Shown piece by piece: positions 5,694-11,278 of a stretch of DNA of 11,278 bases (positions are counted from its first letter, which is position 1; each line of letters opens with the position of its first letter). The notes beneath the pieces are model-generated. The model was not told the origin of the DNA. It ran no database searches and worked only from the letters and a program-made list of their open reading frames with translations. Location: the NCBI GenBank assembly GCA_030672485.1, contig DAOVGH010000004.1, forward strand, positions 1 through 11,278, in the 5' to 3' direction. The DNA comes from Desulfobacterales bacterium. Lineage in GTDB: Bacteria; Desulfobacterota; DSM-4660; Desulfatiglandales; B25-G16. The translations under genes and the position numbers were made by a program.

Positions 5694-7062
5694 TGCTTAG
5701 TCTTTTAACGGCCTCCCTAAAGACCGCTCCCCTGTGTTTAAAGTCCCTAAACATGTCAAAGCTTGAACAGGCAGGAGCGAGGAGAACCACATCTCCCTCC
5801 TGGGCCCGATCAAATGCGAGAGATACCGCATCAATCATGGTGGTTGCCTTACTCCATGATATTTTGTTGCCAAATGCCTCCGCCAAAAAGCAACTCGCCT
5901 CCCCCAAAAAAACAGCCCCCTTCACCCGATCAGAGGCTGCCTCAACCAGGGGAGAGTAATCACTACCCTTGTCTCTGCCCCCAGCGATCAATACAACCGG
6001 CCTTGAAAAGCTGGTAATAGACTTTATGGTCGCATCTATATTGGTGGCCTTTGAATCGTCATAAAAGGCCACCCCTCTTACCACGTCCACAAGCTCAGTC
6101 CTATGGGGCAATCCCTTAAAGTGATCAATTGCCTGCTGTATAGCAGAGGCGGGAATCTTGAGGGCCAGGGATGCGAGGGTTGCAGCCATCAGATTTGCCC
6201 TATTATGGTTGCCAGGTAATGTGAACCTGTCCAAATTTAGGATAACCATTTTCCCCCCTGGGAGTTTGGCCCTTATTTTTCCATTATCTAGAAATATGTG
6301 CCGCCCAGGTTCACTCTTCAATCCATATCTATATACAGTAGGACCATTTTCAGGCCGTAGCCTCCTGAGCCTGGAATCATCATCATTGAGGATGAGGATC
6401 TGCCCCGGCCCCTGGTTTGCAGTGATCCTTTCCTTGGACCTTGCATAGGAGGAATAATCCGCATATCTATCGAGATGGTCAGGGCTTACGTTGAGAATCA
6501 GGGCCACAAGGGGGGAAAAGGTTTGGGTGGTATCAAGTTGAAAGCTGCTTACCTCGACCACCACATAATCAGCTATCTGTTTTCCTCCCACGTAATGAGT
6601 AAGGGGGCGGCCGATATTTCCCCCCACGAAGACGCTTTTTCCTCCCTTGAGGAACATATCACCTAGTAGATTTACAACCGTTGACTTACCATTTGTTCCG
6701 GTTACCGCTATACATGGTGTTTTCAAATATCTATTGGCAAGCTCTAGCTCCCCTATTATGGGAACTCCCTTCCCCCTGGCCTCGGCAAGCGGTTTGATAT
6801 CAAGGGGGACACCGGGACTCACGACAATTAAATCCGCCTCTGTAAAGGTCTTCACCTTGTGTCCGCCAAGCTCAAGTTTAATGCCCGATCTTAAGAGATC
6901 ACCCAAGATAGCTTTATCTAAATCGGACCTTGTCTGTCTTTCACTAACGGTCACCTGAGAACCCTGCTTAACAAGCCATCGGGCCGCTGCCAGGCCACTG
7001 TCACCAAGCCCTACCACCAGAACCTTATTTTCAATTCGCAATTGGCAATTGGCAATTTTCAA
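5659..7062 (-). CDS. murD: UDP-N-acetylmuramoylalanine--D-glutamate ligase
   Basis: Cytoplasmic ATP-dependent ligase adding D-glutamate to UDP-MurNAc-L-Ala. The N-terminal UDP-binding domain starts with VLVVGLGDSG (14-23). The central ATPase has P-loop GTNGKSTV (122-129), EVSSFQLD (170-177) and NVSPDHLDRY (191-200), with the expected carbamylated lysine in SYARSKERI (K210). The C-terminal domain has HRTE (320-323), YDDSKATN (334-341), GGRDKG (361-366) and LLAPACSSFDMF (427-438). At 467 aa it is slightly longer than usual. The start is TTG at 7062, chosen because a GAGGT sits 6 nt upstream at 7073-7069. The first 12 residues (MKIANCQLRIEN) precede the conserved core and are encoded by a CAATTGG-type heptad array. 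A second TTG at 7041 would remove seven of these residues but has no ribosome-binding site. The 3' end overlaps ftsW by 35 bp. Confidence 0.97.
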   Translation of the reverse strand: MKIANCQLRIENKVLVVGLGDSGLAAARWLVKQGSQVTVSERQTRSDLDKAILGDLLRSGIKLELGGHKVKTFTEADLIVVSPGVPLDIKPLAEARGKGVPIIGELELANRYLKTPCIAVTGTNGKSTVVNLLGDMFLKGGKSVFVGGNIGRPLTHYVGGKQIADYVVVEVSSFQLDTTQTFSPLVALILNVSPDHLDRYADYSSYARSKERITANQGPGQILILNDDDSRLRRLRPENGPTVYRYGLKSEPGRHIFLDNGKIRAKLPGGKMVILNLDRFTLPGNHNRANLMAATLASLALKIPASAIQQAIDHFKGLPHRTELVDVVRGVAFYDDSKATNIDATIKSITSFSRPVVLIAGGRDKGSDYSPLVEAASDRVKGAVFLGEASCFLAEAFGNKISWSKATTMIDAVSLAFDRAQEGDVVLLAPACSSFDMFRDFKHRGAVFREAVKRLSNGAGEKTCLWL

Positions 7063-7066
7063 ATAA
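7032..7066. repeat. CAATTGG heptad array at the murD start
   Basis: Five blocks in register on the plus strand: CAATTCG (7032-7038), CAATTGG (7039-7045), CAATTGG (7046-7052), CAATTTT (7053-7059) and CAAATAA (7060-7066). They cover the TTG start and encode most of the MKIANCQLRIEN leader of MurD. Confidence 0.88.
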
Positions 7067-8146
7067 TTACCTCAACTTGAGTGTACTCATCGAAAGCAGG
7101 GCCAGCATAATCGCAATAATCCAGAACCGAATGGTCACCTTTGGCTCTGGCCATCCCTTTAGTTCAAAATGGTGATGTATCGGGGCCATCCTGAATACTC
7201 GCCTGCCACCAGTTATCTTAAAGAAAGCGACCTGCAGGATTACTGACAGGGCCTCAACCACAAAAACGCCACCAACAAGGATAAGGGTTATCTCTTGTTT
7301 GCTAATTACGGCTACCATCCCGAGGGCGGCGCCCAGGGAAAGGGAACCCGCATCGCCCATAAAAACCTGAGCCGGATAGCTGTTGTACCATAAAAAGCCC
7401 ATACCTGCCCCCACCACGGCCCCGCAAATCACGGAAAGTTCTCCTGCACCGCTTACATATGGAATCTGGAGGTAATGGGCGATCTTTATATGTCCAGCGA
7501 GATAAGAAAACACGAGATAGCTCAGGAATGCGACGATAATTGGTCCTATGGCCAGACCATCCAATCCGTCAGTGAGGTTAACCGCATTGGATGCGCCCAC
7601 CACAACCAAAACAACCAGGAGGATGTAAGCCATCCCAAGATCAGGCAAGACATTCTTAAGAAAGGGAAAACTAAGCCTGGAGTCAAAATGAGTGTAATGG
7701 TACAGTATTATCCCAGCAAGAAAGGCAATTCCGGCCTGCATTGAAAGTTTGCTCCATACCTTTAGTCCCTTACTGCTCTTTCGTATGACCTTGAGATAAT
7801 CATCCAAAAAGCCAATGCCGCCAAATAAGATGGCAATAAGTAAGACCAGCCAGATATACACATTTTTCAGCTCCACCCAGAGAAGGGATGACATCAGGAT
7901 TGAGAGCAACAGAAAGGATCCCCCCATGGTGGGAGTTCCCACCTTATCCTTATGCTCTGGGGGCCCGTCCTCTCTGATATATTGACCGATCTGCAGCCTC
8001 CTTAACCTCGGAATGATCCAATAGCCAAGAAGCAACGAAATAACAAGGGCGGTCAGGGTTGCGTAGATAGTCCTGAAGGTAATGTATCTGAATACATTCA
8101 GAAAGGAGTAATCGGCGTAAAACATGTGAATCAGCTTATAGAGCAT
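7067..8146 (-). CDS. mraY: Phospho-N-acetylmuramoyl-pentapeptide-transferase
   Basis: Polytopic membrane enzyme (PNPT family) that transfers phospho-MurNAc-pentapeptide to undecaprenyl phosphate, forming lipid I. With the ATG at 8146 it is 359 aa, essentially the standard MraY length, with about ten hydrophobic segments. Catalytic and binding signatures are DDYLK (115-119), NAVNLTDGLDGLA (187-199), FMGDAGSLSLG (262-272) and HHHFE (324-328), plus the early RREDGP-like segment REDGPPEHKDKVGTPTMGG (58-76). The frame can be opened 15 bp further out at a GTG (8161), but MLYKL is the family-like beginning and a GAGGAA lies 7 nt before the ATG, so 8146 is preferred. The first 11 bp overlap the end of murF, which implies coupled translation. 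The TAA stop overlaps the ribosome-binding site of murD, only 4 bp away. Confidence 0.97.
   Translation of the reverse strand: MLYKLIHMFYADYSFLNVFRYITFRTIYATLTALVISLLLGYWIIPRLRRLQIGQYIREDGPPEHKDKVGTPTMGGSFLLLSILMSSLLWVELKNVYIWLVLLIAILFGGIGFLDDYLKVIRKSSKGLKVWSKLSMQAGIAFLAGIILYHYTHFDSRLSFPFLKNVLPDLGMAYILLVVLVVVGASNAVNLTDGLDGLAIGPIIVAFLSYLVFSYLAGHIKIAHYLQIPYVSGAGELSVICGAVVGAGMGFLWYNSYPAQVFMGDAGSLSLGAALGMVAVISKQEITLILVGGVFVVEALSVILQVAFFKITGGRRVFRMAPIHHHFELKGWPEPKVTIRFWIIAIMLALLSMSTLKLR
7069..7073 (-). promoter_or_regulatory. Ribosome-binding site of murD
   Basis: GAGGT on the minus strand, 6 nt before the TTG at 7062 and overlapping the last codons and stop of mraY. It decides the choice of a TTG start for murD and points to coupled translation. 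Confidence 0.7.
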
Positions 8147-9578
8147 TCTCCTGTTCCTCACTCACTCCAAAATACCCCTTGATAACCTCAACTACCTTGT
8201 CCAGGGCCACCTTTCTTGAACCCTTCAGGAAAACGATGTCACCCTCTCTTGTATTTCCGGCTATTGCATCGCTCATCTCAGCATGGTTCGTAGCGAGATA
8301 TGTCTGTCTGGTATCAATACCCCCTTTACATGCCCCCTCAATAACCTGGTGGCCATGTTCACCCATGACGACTAAGTATCTTGCCCCCATACCGGCTATG
8401 AGTTGGCCCGCATCAAAATGGCATCTTGAGGCCTCCTTGCCCAATTCCATCATCTCCCCAAGCCCCACCACCAGACCCTGGTCTTTCACCCTTAGCTCCC
8501 TAATGGTCTGGAGAGCAGCCTTGAGAGATGACGGATTGGAATTATAGGTATCGTCAATAATCTTGATACCACGCTTCAAATCTATAATCTGAAAGCGGCC
8601 TTTGAGTGGCCTGAAACCCTCCAAGCCTCGGGCAATCAATTCTTTTGATATAGATAAACACCGAGCGATAGCCGCTCCACCCAGTGCATTAAAGACATTG
8701 TGGATACCCGGGAGATTTATCCTCACCTGTACCGGCTCATTATCCGCGTAGATAGTGAAGGCCTGGGTGCAGTCTCCAGTCCTTCTTATGTTTCCAGCCC
8801 TCACCTGATTGGTCTTACCCAACCCAAAGGTAACTGTTGGTCCTTGAAATGTTGAGGCCAACCGTGCAGTAAATTCATTATCTCCGTTCAGGATTGCACT
8901 TGAGTCCCTGTTCATTGCCTTCAGGAGCTCGCCTTTGGCCTTTACTACCCCGTTCAAATCATCCAGGCCCTCTAAATGTGCTCTTGCTACGTTGGTTATT
9001 AATCCTATATCAGGCTCGGCAATCTGGGTTAGTCTTGCGATCTCACCAGGCCTGTTCATTCCCATCTCCAAGACAGCCATCTTGTCATCCTCTTCCAGCG
9101 ATAGGATGGCCAAAGGTAAGCCAATGAGGTTATTGAAATTGCCAGGGCTCTTCGCTGTATTTGCTTTCAGAGAGAGAATCGAGGCCGCCATTTCCTTTGT
9201 TGTGCTTTTTCCATTGCTCCCGGTTATGGCAATTACCCTCGCCCCCCATTGCCTTCGCCACCACAAGGCCAGATCACCAAGGGCCTTGAGAGTGGATGGG
9301 ACGGCAATTGCAACTAGATTGTTCGTCTGAAGCTCCTCGGGTATAGCGATGTTGGGCTCCGTAATCACGCCAGCTGCTCCTGCATCAACTGCCTGGGCCA
9401 AGAAATTATGGCCATCGTATCTCTCACCCCTGAGGGCCAGGAATATGTGGCCGGGGACCATCTTTCTCGAATCAGTTGAAAGACCTCTCACGAGTTCATT
9501 GGGCGAGCCAGATATCTGTCTTGCACCGAGTGCCGAGACCAGTTCCTTAACGGCTATTTCCCCCCACTTTGCGCCCAT
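8136..9578 (-). CDS. murF: UDP-MurNAc-tripeptide--D-alanyl-D-alanine ligase
   Basis: Last cytoplasmic Mur ligase. It adds the D-Ala-D-Ala dipeptide to UDP-MurNAc-tripeptide with ATP. The 480 aa show an N-terminal substrate domain with STDSRKMVPGHIFLAL (34-49), a central ATPase domain with GSNGKSTT (120-127), GNFNN (146-150), EMGMNRPGEI (171-180) and NVARAHLEGL (196-205), and a C-terminal domain with DDTYNSNP (342-349) and LKGSRKV (451-457). NFNN, EMGMNRPGEI and YNSNP mark MurF rather than MurC, MurD or MurE. The start is ATG at 9578 with an AGGA 6 nt upstream. A 155-bp gap separates it from murE, which is unusual in this compact operon and is filled with repeats and a perfect hairpin. The D-Ala-D-Ala ligase gene that supplies its substrate is not in the window. 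Confidence 0.98.
   Translation of the reverse strand: MGAKWGEIAVKELVSALGARQISGSPNELVRGLSTDSRKMVPGHIFLALRGERYDGHNFLAQAVDAGAAGVITEPNIAIPEELQTNNLVAIAVPSTLKALGDLALWWRRQWGARVIAITGSNGKSTTKEMAASILSLKANTAKSPGNFNNLIGLPLAILSLEEDDKMAVLEMGMNRPGEIARLTQIAEPDIGLITNVARAHLEGLDDLNGVVKAKGELLKAMNRDSSAILNGDNEFTARLASTFQGPTVTFGLGKTNQVRAGNIRRTGDCTQAFTIYADNEPVQVRINLPGIHNVFNALGGAAIARCLSISKELIARGLEGFRPLKGRFQIIDLKRGIKIIDDTYNSNPSSLKAALQTIRELRVKDQGLVVGLGEMMELGKEASRCHFDAGQLIAGMGARYLVVMGEHGHQVIEGACKGGIDTRQTYLATNHAEMSDAIAGNTREGDIVFLKGSRKVALDKVVEVIKGYFGVSEEQENAL
8154..8159 (-). promoter_or_regulatory. Ribosome-binding site of mraY
   Basis: GAGGAA on the minus strand, 7 nt before the ATG at 8146, inside the murF coding end. 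A second AGGAG (8152-8148) is only 1 nt from the ATG. This favours the ATG at 8146 over the upstream GTG at 8161. Confidence 0.7.
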
Positions 9579-9582
9579 TCAC

Positions 9583-9588
9583 TTTCCT
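9583..9588 (-). promoter_or_regulatory. Ribosome-binding site of murF
   Basis: AGGAAA on the minus strand, with AGGA ending 6 nt before the ATG at 9578. The spacing is good and supports this start. Confidence 0.6.
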
Positions 9589-9603
9589 GTTTCTTGGCTC
9601 TAT

Positions 9604-9645
9604 TGTGTTTGTTGACTTTGTTGTGTTCACTCTAGCAACTTACAA
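9604..9645. repeat. Degenerate heptad array upstream of murF
   Basis: TG-rich 7-base blocks on the plus strand, including TGTGTTT (9604-9610), GTTGACT (9611-9617), TTGTTGT (9618-9624) and GTTCACT (9625-9631). The two GTTNACT blocks differ by one base. Periodicity is weaker than in the murG and murD arrays. Confidence 0.5.
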
Positions 9646-9669
9646 TGGGATCCAGCATGGCAAATCCCA
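9646..9669. other. Imperfect hairpin in the murE-murF spacer
   Basis: TGGGAT (9646-9651) pairs with ATCCCA (9664-9669) around a 12-base loop that itself contains CCA-GCA-TGG. Significance is uncertain. Confidence 0.35.
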
Positions 9670-9690
9670 AATCACCCATCGCCACATCTT

Positions 9691-9750
9691 TAACTTTAGG
9701 CACTTTATCAGCCCGAGGCTGATTTAGCTCACTTTAGGCACTTTCGGCAC
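9691..9750 (-). repeat. GTGCCTAAA repeat with internal hairpin at murE stop
   Basis: On the minus strand the block begins with AGTGCCGAA and AGTGCCTAA (the last MurE codons and stop), continues through GTGAGCTAAA, then a perfect hairpin, then another AAGTGCCTAAAGTT. Without the hairpin segment it would match the unit found after ftsQ (111-81). Confidence 0.85.
9707..9723. other. Perfect 7-bp hairpin between GTGCCTAAA words
   Basis: ATCAGCC (9707-9713) and GGCTGAT (9717-9723) form a perfect stem closing a three-base CGA loop. There is no T-run after the stem on either strand, so it is not a typical intrinsic terminator. It lies 11 bp after the murE stop and about 130 bp before murF, so it would sit in the murE-murF mRNA spacer. 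Confidence 0.7.
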
Positions 9751-11260
9751 TTCTTGTTGCTGTGTTGGTTGCCAGGGCTGCCTCCTCCAGATCATCAAAA
9801 TGCCTTCTTCTGTTTCCAATAATCTGATAATTTTCATGGCCTTTACCAGCGATCAGGACAATGTCTTCTTTCCCAGCCATATTGATAGCGGCATGGATGG
9901 CCTTTCGCCGGTCCAAGATAATTTCATAGCCCTTTTCACCACATGAGAGGTCTAATCCAATCCTCTTTAAGCCCGATTCTTTCATGCCAACTTCAACCTG
10001 ATTGGCAATCTCCGCGGGATCCTCTCCCCTTGGGTTGTCCGAGGTAATTATGGCATAATCACTATAGCCTCCTGCGACCCTGCCCATATCCGGTCTTTTT
10101 CCCCTGTCCCTGTCACCGCCACATCCAAAAACGGTAATCAGCTTTGCTTTAGTAAGCCCTCTCAGTGTTTGGAGCACCTTTTCCAGGGCATCAGGACTGT
10201 GGGCATAATCCACAAACAGGGAAAGCCCTCTCCTGTTCTTTACCGGCTGAAGCCTGCCAGGAACATGGGTAAGTCTCTTTACACCCCGTACAATAATCTC
10301 CAGGCCTATATCGAGGCTAAAGGCAGCTGCGGCAGCCGCCACTATGTTATAGACATTGATCTGGCCTAAAAGGGCAGAGGTCACAGGTACCTCCCCAGAA
10401 GGTGAAGCCAATCTAAAACGCGATCTGCCTGCAGAGCACTCAATATCCCTGGCACTCACCAGACAATTATCTCTAAGGCCGTAACTCACAACAGAAACCT
10501 TTGTTATTTCTTCTAACACCCTACCCTTTGGATCATCCATATTGATTACTGCCTTAACCCGATCTCTATTTTGACCCTCACCCAGTGAGCGAAAGAGCAG
10601 GGATTTTGCCCTAAAGTACTCCTCCATTGTTGTATGGTATTCGAGATGGTCCCTTGAAAAGTTGGTGAATATCACCCTTGACCAGTTCAATCCTCGCGTC
10701 CTCCCCTGGTCAAGAGCGTGGGAGGAGACCTCTGCTATAATATCGGTTACACCAGCATCCCTCATCTCACTTATAATCCTCATCAAATCGGTAGATTCAG
10801 GTGTAGTTAATAATGCCCTCACTGATTTTCCCGCAAACCTATAGCTGACACTTCCTATGACGCCCACCCTTCTCCCAGCCTCTTTCAATATCGACTCCAG
10901 GAGGTAACTTGTTGTTGTCTTGCCATTCGTACCGGTGATACCTATTAAATTCATCCCCCGAGCAGGATAGCCGTAAAACCGGGCAGCCAGCTCAGAGAGG
11001 GCAACCCTTGTATCAGGCAGCCTGACAATCGTTATACCCCCGGATATTCGTTCAACAGTCTCTACTGCTAATGCATGGGCACCTCTCTGAACAGCATCAA
11101 CCACATACCGATGCCCGTCTTGCTTGCTCCCCCTCACAGCAACAAATAGGTAGCCCTTTTTGACAGCCCGAGAATCACAGGTTACCCCTTTGATCTCAGG
11201 ATTTCCCCTTCCATGTTGTTCCAGGATACGGTGCCCCTTCAATAAGGTATCAAGCCTCAT
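9734..11260 (-). CDS. murE: UDP-MurNAc-L-Ala-D-Glu--meso-DAP ligase
   Basis: Cytoplasmic ATP-dependent ligase adding the third stem-peptide residue. The 508 aa contain CDSRAVKKGYLFVAVRG (28-44), P-loop GITGTNGKTTT (107-117), TTPES (152-156), EVSSHALDQGR (177-187), FTNFSRDHLEYH (198-209), the lysine expected to be carbamylated (K219), VDYAHSPDALE (350-360) and GKGHE (472-476). DNPR at 408-411 is the known signature for meso-diaminopimelate rather than L-lysine, so the cell wall is inferred to be of the meso-DAP type. The start is ATG at 11260. A GAGG directly abuts it, which is too close for a good ribosome-binding site, but the N-terminus RLDTLLKGHR is family-like. The final residues (TRSAESA) and the TAA stop are encoded by two tandem AGTGCC words of the junction repeat and probably extend the native C-terminus, which would end near DDLEEAAL. 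Confidence 0.98.
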   Translation of the reverse strand: MRLDTLLKGHRILEQHGRGNPEIKGVTCDSRAVKKGYLFVAVRGSKQDGHRYVVDAVQRGAHALAVETVERISGGITIVRLPDTRVALSELAARFYGYPARGMNLIGITGTNGKTTTSYLLESILKEAGRRVGVIGSVSYRFAGKSVRALLTTPESTDLMRIISEMRDAGVTDIIAEVSSHALDQGRTRGLNWSRVIFTNFSRDHLEYHTTMEEYFRAKSLLFRSLGEGQNRDRVKAVINMDDPKGRVLEEITKVSVVSYGLRDNCLVSARDIECSAGRSRFRLASPSGEVPVTSALLGQINVYNIVAAAAAAFSLDIGLEIIVRGVKRLTHVPGRLQPVKNRRGLSLFVDYAHSPDALEKVLQTLRGLTKAKLITVFGCGGDRDRGKRPDMGRVAGGYSDYAIITSDNPRGEDPAEIANQVEVGMKESGLKRIGLDLSCGEKGYEIILDRRKAIHAAINMAGKEDIVLIAGKGHENYQIIGNRRRHFDDLEEAALATNTATRSAESA

Positions 11261-11261
11261 C

Positions 11262-11275
11262 CTCGTCGCTCGTTA
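11262..11275. repeat. CTCGTTA-type heptads just upstream of murE
   Basis: CTCGTCG (11262-11268) and CTCGTTA (11269-11275) are adjacent on the plus strand and continue as CTG to the window edge. They lie immediately before the murE ATG. Only two units are visible, so the array call depends on its similarity to the other junctions. Confidence 0.5.
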
Positions 11276-11278
11276 CTG

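Noticed and set aside
7039..7041. Internal TTG (codon 8) as the murD start
   Set aside because: It is itself part of the repeat and has no Shine-Dalgarno sequence, while the TTG at 7062 has GAGGT at 6 nt.
8147..8161. Upstream GTG start for mraY
   Set aside because: It would add five residues (MRNRR) before the family-like MLYKL start, and the ribosome-binding site spacing fits the ATG at 8146.
8935..9330. 131-codon plus-strand frame, and a similar 122-codon frame at 8179-8547
   Set aside because: Both are antisense to conserved murF sequence and show no protein-like features or ribosome-binding sites.
9707..9723. Intrinsic transcription terminator after murE
   Set aside because: The stem is perfect but only 7 bp and is not followed by a T-run on either strand; a terminator here would cut off the rest of an essential operon.

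Overview
The window is a nearly gap-free piece of a dcw (division and cell wall) cluster. All nine genes are on the minus strand and intact, so the operon reads from right to left: murE, murF, mraY, murD, ftsW, murG, murC, murB, ftsQ. The genes upstream of murE (normally ftsI/pbpB, ftsL, rsmH, mraZ) and downstream of ftsQ (normally ftsA, ftsZ) lie outside the window. MurE carries a DNPR motif, which points to meso-diaminopimelate peptidoglycan and so to a diderm, Gram-negative-type bacterium. Gene order and protein style resemble Desulfobacterota (the former Deltaproteobacteria). This placement is an inference from memory of the families, not a search result.

Functionally the set covers the cytoplasmic and membrane steps of peptidoglycan precursor synthesis. 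MurB makes UDP-MurNAc. MurC, MurD, MurE and MurF add L-Ala, D-Glu, meso-DAP and D-Ala-D-Ala. MraY loads the product onto undecaprenyl phosphate to give lipid I, and MurG adds GlcNAc to give lipid II. FtsW polymerises lipid II at the septum and FtsQ is a divisome scaffold. murA and ddl are not in this segment, and murB overlaps ftsQ directly, leaving no room for ddl there.

Layout from operon start to end: murE (11260-9734), a 155-bp gap, murF (9578-8136), overlapping mraY (8146-7067), a 4-bp gap, murD (7062-5659), a 35-bp overlap, ftsW (5693-4569), a 10-bp gap, murG (4558-3428), a 33-bp gap, murC (3394-2012), a 147-bp gap, murB (1864-950), a 4-bp overlap, ftsQ (953-126), then 125 bp to the window edge.

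The unusual content is at the junctions. Every junction that is not a gene overlap (7 of 7) holds short degenerate tandem arrays, mostly with a 7-base period but built from different words at each site (AGAAACG, CAATTGG, CCGTTGT, GTTCACC and others), plus a separate 9-10-base family with core GTGCCTAAA. The three overlapping junctions have none. The arrays run into the reading frames: they encode the N-terminal ends of MurG and MurD and supply the last codons and stop codons of MurE, MurG, MurC and FtsW. One copy of the GTGCCTAAA unit differs from its sister copy by a clean 19-base hairpin insertion. These heptad arrays resemble in principle the short tandemly repeated repetitive (STRR) heptanucleotides of filamentous cyanobacteria. 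The mix of word families placed so consistently at junctions of essential cell-wall genes is the main point of interest here.
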